DNA of 64,000 nucleotides from Pyropia haitanensis (lineage: Eukaryota; Rhodophyta; Bangiophyceae; Bangiales; Bangiaceae), in the NCBI GenBank assembly GCA_008729055.1, contig SDUX01000003.1, forward strand, positions 1,302,001-1,366,000. The letters run 5' to 3'. The position numbers were made by a program, and so were the translations under genes. Under the pieces are notes generated by a model, which ran no database searches, was not told where the DNA came from, and saw only the letters and a program-made list of their open reading frames with translations. Of the stretch, positions 42,066 to 53,257 are shown one piece after another (position 1 is the stretch's first letter; each line of letters begins with the position of its first letter).

Positions 42066-45000
42066 TGGGGGCGGCGGCGCCGCCATCGCCTGCCGCCGAC
42101 GGAGGTGGAGCCGGCGGCGGCGAGGCCGCCGTGGGGGCGGCCGCGGCGGTGCCGCCACGGCCACGGCACCGCGACGGCACGGAGCCGCCGCCGCCCGCGG
42201 GCGCGGGCGGCGGCGGCGGCGGCGGCTGGGGCGCGGCCATTCCCGGCGGCGGCGGCTGGGCGGCGACTCCGCGGCGGCGGCGGCCGGTGCGGCCGGCGGT
42301 GGGGGCGCCGCCGTCGGCGGTGGCCGCCGCGGCCGCGGCAGCGGCGGCAGAGGCGGCGGCGGCCGAGTCGGCGGCGGGGGTGGTGCGGCGGCGGGCGCTG
42401 GCACTCGAGGCGGCCGCCGCCGCAGAGGTCGCCGCCGTCGCGTCGCTGCCGCCCGTTGGAGGGCGCGGTGCGGCGGCGGCGGCGGCAGCGGCGGCGGCGG
42501 CGCGGCCGCGGCCGTGGGGTGACGACAGGGGGGGGGCGGCGCCGCTCGGCGGCGCCCGTCGGTCCGCCGCGGCCCCCGTCGACGACGAGGCACGGAACGA
42601 GGACGACGCGTCCGGGTATAGCACCGTCGACGACGGGCGGCGGAGTGACGCGGGGAGCGCCCATTCCGGGGCGCCCTCATCGGCCGCTGCCGCGGTGGCC
42701 CCGCCGGCGGCGCTGCCCGCCCCCGCACACCGCACCGCCGACTGTGACCGGCTGGGCCTGCCGGGTGAGCTGTGGGGCGGCGCCCGCGGCGGCGGCGGCG
42801 GCGGCGCCGCGCCTGCCGACGCGGCGCGCCCCGCCGTGCCGACGCACCGGCGGGGCCCGTCGGCGGCGTCGGTCGCCACCGACGCGGCCACCTGCTTCTC
42901 GTGCGACTCGGCAGAGCGGCTGCACGGCGTCCCCGCCGACGCGGACGCCGCGGCGAGTCGGGCGGACGACCCGCCCGACGGGGCGGCGGGTACTACCGCC
43001 GCCGCCCTGGCCGCCGGCGACACGTCTGTCGAACCGTCGGTGGACGGCGCCAGCGACGGCGCGGCGAGCGTCGACGCGGGCGCTGTCGACGGCGACGCGG
43101 CGGCCGGCGCGGCGGCGGGCGGTGCGCGCGACGCCGACGTGGCGTCGAGTGAGGACGAGGAGGCGGCGCTGCTGCGGCGGCTGGCGCTGGTGCGGGAGCG
43201 CAAGCGCGCGGCCGCCGCGGCGGCCGCCGGCGGGGCGGGGCCTGGCCGGCCGCACGCGGCCGTCAGGGGCTCGACGCCCCCCCTCCCCCCACCCCCCGCC
43301 CCGTGCCCACCACCGGCAGAGGACCCCTGGCCCGCCGCGCCGTCGCCCGTCATTGGCGCGCACGCCACCCCGCACCTGTCGCTGCCAAACTCGCCGACCG
43401 GGCGCGCGTCGCCGCGGGACCTGGCCGACCAGATGGCGTCGGCGCTGGCGCCGCCGCCGCCGCCCCGCCCGGCCGCGGCCGCCGCCACCACCGCGGCCTC
43501 CCCGCCCGCCGCGGACCTGATGCTCAGCGGGGACAGCTGGGCCGACGCGGGCGTCTTTGACGACGCCGACTGGGACGACCCGGCCGCCCGTGGCGACGAG
43601 GGGGGCGACGACGACGCGGCGGACGAGCGGGCGCCCCCGCCGGGGGTGGTCGGCACCGAGCGGCCGCGCGCGCGGCCGGCGTTGGCGGAGAGGAGATCGG
43701 CGGCGGCGGCGGCGGCGGCGGCGGCAGCGGCGGCCGCCGCCGCCTCCAGTCTTCCCCGCCGCACCGTCAGTGACCTCCACAGCTACAGCGGCCGCCTCGG
43801 CGCAAGCCCCGCCGACCGCGCGCGGGGCGTCGTGTCGCGGGAGACTTCCGACCCGTCGCTGTCTGGTGGCGGCGGCGGCGGTGCGGGTGGCGGCCGGGGT
43901 GGCCGGCGGGCGGTCGGCACGCCGCCCGCGGCAGCGGCGGCGGCGGCGGCGGCATCCGACGGGGACCCGCTCTTCCCCCGCTTTGAGGACGTTAGCACCG
44001 CCGAGCTGGGCGGCCGCGTCGGCGCGGGCGCGCCGCCGGGCGTCGCGGCGCGGTTTGAAAAGACCACCTCGGAGGGCAGCCTGCTCGGCTCCGCGGCGAG
44101 CGGGCGCGTCGGCGGGCGCGCGGGGGGGCCGCTTGCCAAGGGCTCCCTCGACGACCTCCGCCGGTCCCGCACGCCCGGCGGCGGTGGTGGCGGCGGCGGC
44201 CGCGGTGGCGGCGGGCTGGCCACGCCCGGCGCGCCCGGCGCGGACGGCGGGGCGTGCATGTCCAAGGACGCGATGCTGTCGCGCCTGACTGCGGCCTACC
44301 CCGCGGACGCGTTCCCCGAGGTGCCCCAGCCCTCCCGTGGGGGGGGGGGCGGTCAGACGATGGCGACGGCGGGCCGCCGCCGCCATCGTCCATCTGGGAC
44401 GCCGAGACGGTCAGCAGCGGCTTTGTCGACGTGCCCGCCGACGTTGCCGCCGCCGTCCACCGGCGGGGGCGGGCGCGTGGCGGCGCCGCCGCCGCGCCGG
44501 GGGGCGCGGCGGCCGCGGCGCCGGGCGCCAATGGCGGCGCCGGCGGCGGCGGCGGGGGCGGTCCCCTTCCCCGCCCCCTGTCGGGCGCCACGTCGCCCGC
44601 CGCGGGCGGCCGCGCAGTGGCCGGCGTGCGGGAGCGCAAGGCGCGCGCGGCGCACGCGCTGCGCGCGCTGTCGCGCCCCCCTCACTGCGACGATGTGGAG
44701 ACGGTCGCCACCGCCGCGGCGGTCCTCCAAAAGGTCACCGCCCCGCGGTCGCAGCAGACCGCCCGCGTCGCGGCGGACGTGATGGAGGCCGACGCGTCGG
44801 TGCGGGGGTTTATCGTCGACATGGGCGGCGTCGAGACGCTCCTCGCGACGCTCACCCGCTTCCACGCCGCCGCGCGGCGGGAGCGGCTGTTGGGGGGGGG
44901 GGCGGAAGCTTCCGCTCGGTCAGCGACGACGCGTCGGCCGCGGGGGGGGGCGCCGCCGGCAGCGGCGTGTCGCGGGTGACGAGCGGCGTTGGCATTGGCG

Positions 45001-46379
45001 GCGGCGACGAGTCGTCGTTGGGCCCGCCCACGCCGGGGGGTGGCGGGCCCCACCCCCCCGACGACATGGCCGCGCTGTGCTGCTTTGTGCTGCTCGCGGT
45101 GGGCAACCTCGTCGCGTGGGACGTCCGCGCGTACGCGGTGTTTATGGGCGCCACGGGTGGCGGCGTCCGCACCGTCGTGCGCGTCATGATCCACTGGCAA
45201 AACCACGCGGGCGTGCAGGAGCGGGGCTGCTACGCGCTCGCGTGCGCGAGCCTCGGCTTCCCGGTGCGGTCCAAGGACGTGTTTTCCACGTCCCGCGCGG
45301 TGGACGTGGTCGTCCGCGCGCTCGCGCTCGCGCTCCGCACCACGGCGGCGGCAGCCGTGGGTGGCGGCGGCCTTGGCGGCGGCGGCGGCGGCGGCCTTGG
45401 CGGCGGCGCCTCGGGCGGCCGGCCGGGGGCGGGGGTGAAGCAGGCGGCGGCGGCGCTCGTCGGCATGCTGTCTGGGTGCCCCGCCAACGGGGTGCGGGCC
45501 GGCAAGCGCGGCGCGGCGCGGCGGATTGTCGCCGCGTTTGACGCCCTCCGCCGCACCGCCGTGTCGCTGCGCAAGCACGGGGACGGACTGCTGCTGGCGC
45601 GGGCGCTGCTGGCACTCCTCGACGCGCCCGCCAATGTGCGCGACGCGGCGGGCGTCGGCGCCGCGGCGGTGCTTCTCCGCGCCGCCGAGGAGTGGTGCCT
45701 GCCGCCGCCGCCGTCGCTCAAGGCGTCGGCGTCGACGCCGGCGGGCAAGCTCGGGCCCGACGCGGCCGACGCGGCCGCGGACTCCGCCGCGGCTGGCGGC
45801 GGCGGCGGCGGCGGCGGCGCGGGGCCCAACGCGGACTTTGCCGCCCGCACCGCCCGCGCGCTGACGGCGCTCACCTTTTCCGCCGCCGCCGCGCAGGACG
45901 TGCTCGAAGGCGCCGTCGCGCGGGTGCTGCCCGCCCTCATGCGCGCCCACGCGGCGGACGCGGCGGTCATTGGCCCGTGCCTGCACCTGACGCGGGCGCT
46001 GCTGCGGCACGCCCGCCGCGCGGCGGTCTTTCCGTGCGTCCGCAATGGCCTCGTCGAGGCGCTGGTGCACGCCATCCGCGTGCACGGGCTGGGCCTGTCG
46101 CCGGCCGACGGCGGCGGCGGCGGAGCCGGCGGGCGTGGCAGCAGCGGCAGCGGCCACGCCCGCGGCAGCAGCAGCAGTCACAGCGGGCCTGGCGGCGGGG
46201 CGGCGGCGGCCAAGGCCGGAGCCGCCGCCAAGGCGGCAGGCGGCACCGCCACCACGCCCGCCGCGGCGGGCGGCGCGTCGGCGCTCGACGCGGCTGCCGC
46301 GATTGCCGCCGAAGCGTGCCTCGCGCTCACCGCCCTCTGTGCCGGCGCGCCGCCGCGGCCGTCGCGGCGGGACGGTGGC

Positions 46380-46413
<34 letters not shown>

Positions 46414-46667
46414 GGGGCGGCGACGGCGGCGGCGGCGGCAGCGGCCCCGCGCCGTCGGCGGAGCGGTCGCTCCTCGCCGCCCGCCTCCGCACGTCTGGCG
46501 CCGAGGCGGCGGTCAAGGCGGTGCGCGTCGCGCACCGGCGCAACGCGGGCGTCGCGGCGGCGGCGGCGGCCAAGGAGGCGGCGGCGGCGATCGCGGCGCT
46601 GCGCAAGGCCGTTGCCGCCGAGGGGGGGGGGGGGCGCATGCAGCGCCTCTTGTCGGCGCGGACATAG
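40461..46667 (+). CDS. Large pseudokinase-ARM-like repeat protein, frame-broken at G runs
   Basis: The start chosen is ATG 40461 (cttcccATGGATGGC); another in-frame ATG is at 40503 (MSAAAATAAARAHFAAALSI). After a frame change at G 40629-40638, a protein-kinase fold is recognisable: LLRLRHPHAIPVVGAV (helix C/strand 4), PYLAPESL (APE motif, about 41500), SVYALGMLVWELLAGTPPWA (subdomain IX, about 41707) and ARRPPQRLRA (subdomain XI). Catalytic motifs are missing: the HRD-loop position reads AVAVHPTTVWLV, no DFG is present, and I see no VAIK lysine. A long Ser/Ala/Pro-rich disordered centre follows with acidic patches. After changes at G 44339-44349 and G 44892-44902, the C-terminus (44640-46667) is helical and ARM/HEAT-like (IVDMGGVETLLATLTRFHAA, VQERGCYALACASLG, VRNGLVEALVHAIRVHGLG). 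A kinase followed by ARM repeats recalls MAP3K-epsilon or Fused-type proteins; orthology is not shown. Confidence 0.72.
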
Positions 46668-48251
46668 GGAGCGGCGGAGGGGGGGGGGCGGCGGGAGACG
46701 CGTTTGTCTTGTTTCTCACCGAGGAAAAACAAGAGACGGACGTAGCGCTCCGCAGCAGCCATTCTTGCTGCCAAGCTCGTACTCCCGCGAGTGCACGGAA
46801 TCGAACAGGCGTACGTGGAGGCTCTGGGGTGTGTCGGTCCCTGGTGGTTGGGCAGTGACTTCTTACCGTGTTGAGTGATACCCTATCCTAACGGCTAGGA
46901 AATTTGTTTTGCAAGAACAAGGTCCGAAAGTACAACTTCTGTCGCAATGAGCTGCGACCAGGAGAGGGCCTATGCTGTTTGTTGTGCTAATTTAAGGCGC
47001 TATAAAATTTGATCTCATTGGCAGCTATATTTGGCTTCCAGCGCGCCCGCCCCAACGCAGAGGCTAGGCGGCGGCCTACAGCCTCGGTCGGCCAACCGTT
47101 GGTGCTGCACCACCCCCCCCCCGCCACTGCCCGTGACGTGCGGGCGGTGCCGCCTCTCTTCGCCGCCACCCACCGCGGCGCGCGCGTGTCCGGCGCGCGT
47201 CGTCGGGCCGCCGCCGCGGCTCGGCTCGGCCACAGACAACACAACGGCTCCGCCCAAACGGCGACTCCCCCACGCCCACACCCCTGCCTATGCGCCCCAG
47301 CCGCAGCCACCCCCCCCCCCCAGAGTCGATGCCAGGCGCACAGAGCTCGGGTCGGGGCCCAAAACCAGCACCCCACCCCCCCTAAACATTCTTCGCACGC
47401 GCCACTCGCGCCGGCCCAATTCTATCCGCGGCACAGGGCGCCAATTCACCCCCGGCTGAGTGGGGAGGGGGGGGGGGCCGCGGCGCGACTCTGCTGGCTC
47501 CCGAACCTGTGTTGGCAACGCCCGCGGCCGCCCCTCTCTCTCGGCCACTGGCGCAGAATCTTACATTTACAGTTGAAAACAGTACGACACGTAGTGCGAA
47601 GGAAGTGTAAATTGGCGATGCTGACACTTTTTCGTTCTTCGTGAGGTGACCGTCCAGGCTTTGCTTCTGTTCTTCATTTTTTCTTTTCCACGTGACCACC
47701 ATGTTCGGTTCACAAGCCGGCAGCGGCTCGGGGAGGGAGGGAGGAGGGGGGCAGGAGGGGGGGGGGAGGGGGGGGGGAGGGGGGGGGGGAAAGCGGCGGG
47801 GGGTAGGGGGAGGGGAGGACTTAAAGACAGGATGGTAAGTCATCGCACCACCAAAAGTGATCGAACCCCCCACAGTACCTCTGGGGGAGGGTGGATCGCA
47901 TGTGATCAATGTGATCACATGCACCTAACTCCACAAATGTATTTCTACGAAAACAGCTTGAGGATATATGTTTCACTGCTCTTTATAAAATCTGTGCCAC
48001 GTCGAAAGATCGCTGCGAATATGAATGAAACACGGCGTATGGGTTGTGGTGGCCAATGGCCTCTTGCCTGTGCTTCCAATCGGGGCGCAGGCACCGAGAC
48101 GGGTTGCCGCCTCCCCTCCCCGGTCCTCACCAGTGCTGCACCGCATCGCGATACTCCGCCCATTCCCGGCGGGGACCGCTCCGCCCCGCCCGCCCGCCCG
48201 CGCCGCCGCCACCGCCGCCGCCCCCGCCGCCGCCGCCGTACGCCGCCGCCG

Positions 48252-48298
<47 letters not shown>

Positions 48299-49156
48299 CG
48301 GCCGCCACCGCCTCACCCACGCTGCCGGTGCACCGGGAGGGGGGGGGGGAGCGGTAGCGGCAGCCCCGTGCTCGTGCCCACCAGTGCGGCCGCGCGCCGT
48401 GCGCGGCGCGGCGGGGAGGAGTGGGGAGGAGGCAACGGGTTGGGTTCCGCGGGGGGGGGGGGGGGGGAGGGGGGGAGTGGGAGTGGGCTTGGGGGCAGCT
48501 GCGTGCACGCGCCGCGGTGGTGTGTCTGGCCGCGCCGCGGTGGTGTGTCTGGCCGCGCCGCGGTTGCCGCGGCCGGCGGCGGGCGGGTGGGTCGGTAGTG
48601 GGGGGGGAGGGGAGGGGGGGGGGGGGGGTGGGGGGGGAGTGGGAGGCCACCGGCCGGCCGGTTGCGTGTGGCGGCCCCCGCCGTGGACGCGCGGGGTTGG
48701 GGAGAAGGGGGGCGCTCGCTCCCCCGAGCGGGCCGCCCCTGCACGGGTGGCCGCCGCGGCCGCCGCGCTCGCCGCCGCCGCCGACCGTGCGTCGCCGCCG
48801 CGTTGTGCCGCGGGGGCGGCGGCGCGGGCGGCGCGCCGTGTGGCGGGCGGCGGTGCCTACAACCAACGGGGCTCGGTGGTGGGTGGGGGGGGGCGGGGGG
48901 GGGGGGGGGGGGGGGGGTTTGAGGTGGGAGGGCGGGAGGTAGAGCCACGTCCCGGTTCGCGACGTGCGCCGTGAGGTGGACGCGGGCGGTGTAGACGGGC
49001 GGCCGGCGGGGGGTGGTGCGCGTGGTGTGCCGTGCGCTGCTCCCCGCGGGCGGGGGGACTGGGGCAGCCGCCGGCGACTGCGGTGGGCTGCTGCTGCGCT
49101 GCTGGCACCCGGCCGCCGCCGCGCCTGGCCGTGGCCGCGCCTGGCGGGCGGCCGCG
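46668..49156. promoter_or_regulatory. Intergenic region (2.5 kb)
   Basis: Contains two relatively A/T-rich islands, 46840-47040 (ggcgctataaaatttgatc, with a TATA-like element near 47001) and 47560-48030 (gctctttataaaatctgtgc near 47981). GC-rich low-complexity sequence lies between and after them. No coding domain or tRNA is recognised. The islands could be promoters or ends of an unrecognised transcript. Confidence 0.4.
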
Positions 49157-52100
49157 ATGGGCTCCCCGGGCGGCGACGCAGACCACGCGACGCGGCGGCG
49201 GCGGCAGCGCGGGTCGTCCCCGCCGGCGGCCGGGGCGGACGCAGCCGCCGCGGGGGCTGGCGGCGGCGGGGGGGGGGTGGCGGGCCGCGTCGCCGCCGCC
49301 GCAGCGGCGCTCGAGGCGGCGTCCACCCGGGATGGCCCCGCCGTCGTCAGGCCCGCCGCGGCTGGCGGGGAGGGCAGGCGGCGTGTGCCTGTCGCGGGTG
49401 CTGGCACGGCGGTCGGGGCGTCCCCGTGTCTTGGGCCACCCGCCCCCGGCAGCGGCGGCGCGGGCGGGGGGGACAAGTCGCCACCACCCGCGTGGGCTGA
49501 CCTGCTGCACCCGGTCGCCTGCGATGGTGCGGGCGCGCTGACGGCCGGCGAGGCCGACGGCAGGTGGCGGGGATCGCTAGGGAGCGATGCCAATGGACGT
49601 GCCGCGCCCGGGGAGGGCGGGCCCTGCCCGACCGTGTTTGGCGGGAGCGCGCCCACCGTGACGGCTGGGGCGGCAAAGGCGCCTGCCGCGGCGGCAGAGG
49701 CGGCGTTGGAGCTTGACGCGTCGTCAGAGGCGGCGACGCTGCCTCCGGCAGCGCCAGATGCGGCGACTGTCCGGGAAGCGGTGAAGGATACGCCAACTGG
49801 ACTTGATGCAGCGGCAGCGGCGGTGACGGGACCTGGCGCGGCGCGTGTGGTGGCGACGGAGCCAGACATGGTGCCAGAGGCGGCGTCCGAGTCGGACTCG
49901 GCGACAGTGGCGGCGACTGTACCAGAGGCGGCGACAGCGGTGGGGCCTGGACATGACGCGGCGACAGAGGTAGAGCATTTTCCAGAATCGGCGACGGAGG
50001 TGGCGTCTGCACGTGGCGGTGCGAGTGACGTGGCGACCGTGCCTGCTGCGGCGACAGGGGCGTCTTCAGTGCCTGACGCGGTGGTGTATCCGGCGGCCGT
50101 GTCTAACGCGGTTACATCTTTGGTGCCTGACGCGGCGACGGAGGCGGCGATTGTGCCTGACGCGGCGAAGGAGGCGTCGTTTGAGTCCAAACCGGCGACG
50201 GAGACGGTGTCTGGGCTAGGCGCGGCGGCAGACGCGGTGACCGTGCCTGTCACGGCAGTGGCGGCGGCGACTGGACCTCGCGCGGCGACACAGCCGGCGA
50301 CGGAGCCTGAAGCGGTGACGCGGGTGCCGACTGTGCCTGGCACGGCGAGAGAGACGGCATGTGGACCTGGCGCGGCGAGCGAGGCGGCGTCTAGGCCCAG
50401 CGCGGCGACAGAGGCGGCGTTTGTGCCTACCGTGCCAGTTGAGCATGAGGTTGGGAGGGAGGCGGCACCTGGGACTGACGCGCCAACAAAGGCGGTGACT
50501 GGACCACTGGCCGCGGCGAGGGAGGCGAAATCTGAGCCCGTGGCGGCAAGAGAGGCGCCACCAGGGCCTGACACGGCAACGAGGGCAGCAACTGTGCCTG
50601 TTGCGGAAACAAGGGCGGCGATCAGACCTGGTGTGGCGGGTGAGGCGGCGACGAGGCGCGACGAGGCGACAGAGGCGGCAGCTGATCCCGATGCGAGGAC
50701 CAAGGCAACGAATGGACCTGTCGCGGCGAGAAAGGCGGGGTCTGGGCCTGTCCATCACGTTCGGCAGCCATCGTTTGACCTGGGAAACTTCGCGGCAGAC
50801 GTGTCGCCTATCTTGGCGTCTAAAGCAGCAGTGGACGCCAACAGCTGCCCACCCAGTGACGCCCCCCCACCGACGGCCGTAGCGGCGGCGACGGCGTTGT
50901 TTGACCACCCCCTTCTTGCTCCCACCCGGAGGCAAGTAACGGGCGAGGCAGGGTCGGGCCCGCCCGCCGACGAGGTCGCCGTCGCCCCTGCAGCCTCGTC
51001 CGGTTCCACCCCCGCATCCGACGGCGCTGTGGACAGTGTCACGCCAGGCGGCGGCGCGGGCAAAAAGGTCAAGAAGAAGAAGTCGCCGCCCAAGTACCTG
51101 CTCAACTTCCCTGAATCAGCCGAGGCCGCCCTCCGTGGCATGGACGATGACGGCATCCGGCGGGTGCAGGCGCGGCAGTCGCCCGGTCTCTACGCCCTGG
51201 CCATGGTCCTGACCACCCTGACGGCGGTGGAGACGGCGTTGGCCGTACCTGGCATGCTCTTTGCACTCGGCTATGACAGCGCCGCCTCCTGGCTGACCGC
51301 TTCCCTCGTGTGCTTGGGCATCCTCAGCCAGTTGCCCAAGAAGCTCATCTGGCGCCGCCGCCCGTGGATGTCGGGACGGGCGGTGGGGCTGAGGCGGGAC
51401 AGCACGTCTTCGTTTCCATCTCGTGCGGTGGTGTGCGCGGTCGTCTTCCCCATTGTCTCCTTGCGTGCCTACGCTGCCGAGGCGGCCTATCGGACCGCCG
51501 CGGCGTCGTACGTGACGGCGGGCTCGGGGATCTTGGCGGCTGGGCGACAGGCAGAGCTCGCTGCCGCGGCCACTGCATTAGCGGCCGCCACGTCGGCAGC
51601 GGACGCGCACGCACGCGGCTGGGGGCCTGCTGCCTTGTTGTGGCGGCTGTCGCCGTCTGGGAGCACGTCGGCTGTGCACACCCTCTCCTCTCTGTCCCTG
51701 ATATCGTCGTTTGTGCTGCTCACCGCGTGGTCGCGGGTCCATGTGGGCGCCCACTACCCGTCCGACGCGGGGGCGGGTGCTCTCTTTGGCGCCCTCATTT
51801 CGTCGGTGGGGTCGTGGGCGCACGACCTGTGGGGCCGCTCTGGCTGCGCCACCGCCACGGGCGCCTGCTACTACGCGCCGCACGCGGTCAACCTGACGTC
51901 TGAGACGGTGTGGGCGCGGTTGCCGTACCGAGGGCTCGGTATTGCTATCGCCGTGTCGTACGGCGTGACGTTGGCCAGCTTCAAGGGCTTTTGGGTCAAG
52001 TGCTCGTACGTGTACGGGCTGCTCTTTTCGTGTGTCACGCTGCGCTGGGTGCTGCTGTGCCCCGTGGGGGGTACGGCCGCGGCCCCCGCCGCGGCGCTGC

Positions 52101-52351
52101 CGCCGCTGCCCGTCCAGACAGTGGGCGGCCACGTGGTCGTGGTGGCGGTGTTTGGGGCGCTGCTCGCGTTTGGGATGGCGACCCGCGGCCTCCGCGGCAT
52201 GTTCCGGCTGGTCAACTTCACGGTGACCTATTTTGGGTCGCTGGTCTTCATCGTTGCGTGGCGGCTGCGGCACGCCGCACCCGAGATGGGCGGGCCCACC
52301 GTGCGCGCTGTTGCCGAGGCGGTGGTGCGGCAGGGCACCGCCCCTGCCTGA
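49157..52351 (+). CDS. PAP2-family membrane phosphatase-like protein with long repetitive N-terminus; C2 histidine absent
   Basis: ATG at 49157 starts a 1064-residue frame. Residues about 170-530 are degenerate repeats of roughly a dozen residues (VPDAATEAAIVPDAAKEA; TEAAFVP). A Lys patch (GKKVKKKKSPPKYLLNFPES) precedes the membrane domain. PAP2 signatures: C1 K-x6-RP at residues 728-736 (KKLIWRRRP) and C3 SR-x5-H-x3-D at 859-870 (SRVHVGAHYPSD). C2 should read PSxHA but reads SSFPSRAVVCAVV at 752-764: the catalytic His is missing as if one codon were lost between cgt and gcg (51425). Several membrane helices follow (LGIAIAVSYGVTLASFKGFW; HVVVVAVFGALLAFGMATRG). PAP2 enzymes dephosphorylate lipid phosphates or polyprenyl diphosphates, and the C2 His acts as the acid in catalysis, so this copy may be inactive or altered. 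An open frame extends upstream to 49013 without ATG. Confidence 0.85.
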   Translation: MGSPGGDADHATRRRRQRGSSPPAAGADAAAAGAGGGGGGVAGRVAAAAAALEAASTRDGPAVVRPAAAGGEGRRRVPVAGAGTAVGASPCLGPPAPGSGGAGGGDKSPPPAWADLLHPVACDGAGALTAGEADGRWRGSLGSDANGRAAPGEGGPCPTVFGGSAPTVTAGAAKAPAAAAEAALELDASSEAATLPPAAPDAATVREAVKDTPTGLDAAAAAVTGPGAARVVATEPDMVPEAASESDSATVAATVPEAATAVGPGHDAATEVEHFPESATEVASARGGASDVATVPAAATGASSVPDAVVYPAAVSNAVTSLVPDAATEAAIVPDAAKEASFESKPATETVSGLGAAADAVTVPVTAVAAATGPRAATQPATEPEAVTRVPTVPGTARETACGPGAASEAASRPSAATEAAFVPTVPVEHEVGREAAPGTDAPTKAVTGPLAAAREAKSEPVAAREAPPGPDTATRAATVPVAETRAAIRPGVAGEAATRRDEATEAAADPDARTKATNGPVAARKAGSGPVHHVRQPSFDLGNFAADVSPILASKAAVDANSCPPSDAPPPTAVAAATALFDHPLLAPTRRQVTGEAGSGPPADEVAVAPAASSGSTPASDGAVDSVTPGGGAGKKVKKKKSPPKYLLNFPESAEAALRGMDDDGIRRVQARQSPGLYALAMVLTTLTAVETALAVPGMLFALGYDSAASWLTASLVCLGILSQLPKKLIWRRRPWMSGRAVGLRRDSTSSFPSRAVVCAVVFPIVSLRAYAAEAAYRTAAASYVTAGSGILAAGRQAELAAAATALAAATSAADAHARGWGPAALLWRLSPSGSTSAVHTLSSLSLISSFVLLTAWSRVHVGAHYPSDAGAGALFGALISSVGSWAHDLWGRSGCATATGACYYAPHAVNLTSETVWARLPYRGLGIAIAVSYGVTLASFKGFWVKCSYVYGLLFSCVTLRWVLLCPVGGTAAAPAAALPPLPVQTVGGHVVVVAVFGALLAFGMATRGLRGMFRLVNFTVTYFGSLVFIVAWRLRHAAPEMGGPTVRAVAEAVVRQGTAPA
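49660..50740 (+). repeat. Degenerate minisatellite-like repeats coding for ~12-residue units
   Basis: About 1.1 kb of the PAP2-like gene is made of imperfect 36-39-base units around gacgcggcgacagaggcggc, encoding variants of (V/A)PDAATEAA. Units differ at several positions, so the array is old or under relaxed length control. It has no known domain. Confidence 0.75.
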
Positions 52352-53257
52352 GCAACGCCGCAGCGGTTGCTGTGGCGCTGCTGCGGCAGGGCGCTGCCCT
52401 TGCCGCGGCAACGCGTCTGCACCAGCGTTATTGCTGAGGTGTTGCTGAGGCGGGGCACTGCCGCCTCGCCATGGGCAGCCCCTCTATTTGGAGGGAGGGG
52501 AAGCGGCCTGGGGGGGTGCGGGGATGCAGGGTGTCTGGGGGGCGCCAGCCAGCCATCGGCGCTTCCCTCCAGCACGGGTCAAGCTGCTGCCGCTCGCTTC
52601 CTCCCTTTGGTTGTCTCCCCCTTCCGTCGTTGCTGCTCACGGGGTGACGCTGCCGTTGGTGCTTCCCTTGCCGACCTTCGTAGATGTGCGTTTTTGTGGG
52701 CGGCGGCGGGGTGGGGTGGGGCGGCGCCGCCCTTTTTTTTTTTGGCCGCTCCTGCACGGCGGCGCTGACTGAGTGCGTGCGTGGTGGATATGGGCAGGCG
52801 GAGAGGGCCGCCGGACCGGCCTGGGATTGTGGGGGGACGAGGCGGGGGGGGCGGTTGACGGCACGGTAGGGCGGCCGGGCGTTGGCAAGGGAGGGCGGGG
52901 GGGGGGACGGCTGTTGGGGTGGGAGAGGACGAGGCACCACTTCCGACACGGTGCCTGCCATGCGCCGCGGTGCGCGGCGGCGGGGTCGCTCCTGCGAGGG
53001 CGACGCGTTAAGTATAAGGTCTGGGTGCCCGTTTTTTTCTTTTTGGTTGTTCTTTGCGCTTCCAAGAGCCGCCGCCCACCTGGCGGCACGTCATACGCAC
53101 GTTCCGGGACGGCGTGCACCCGCGGCGCCGTGGTCCACCCCCCTCCCCGCCCCCCCAATCGTCTGTCCAGCCTGGCAGGCCCACCTACTCTCCCCCTTTC
53201 ATTCCCACCCACGCACGCCACGTGCTGCCGACCATCCCGGGCAGCGCGGGGCGGGAC
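52352..53257. other. Intergenic, convergent (0.9 kb)
   Basis: Lies between the stops of the PAP2-like gene (+) and the DUF924 gene (-). The first 100 bases contain short direct and inverted repeats of gctgcggcagggc. T-runs at 52731-52743 and 53032-53042 may mark 3' ends. No gene is seen. Confidence 0.45.
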
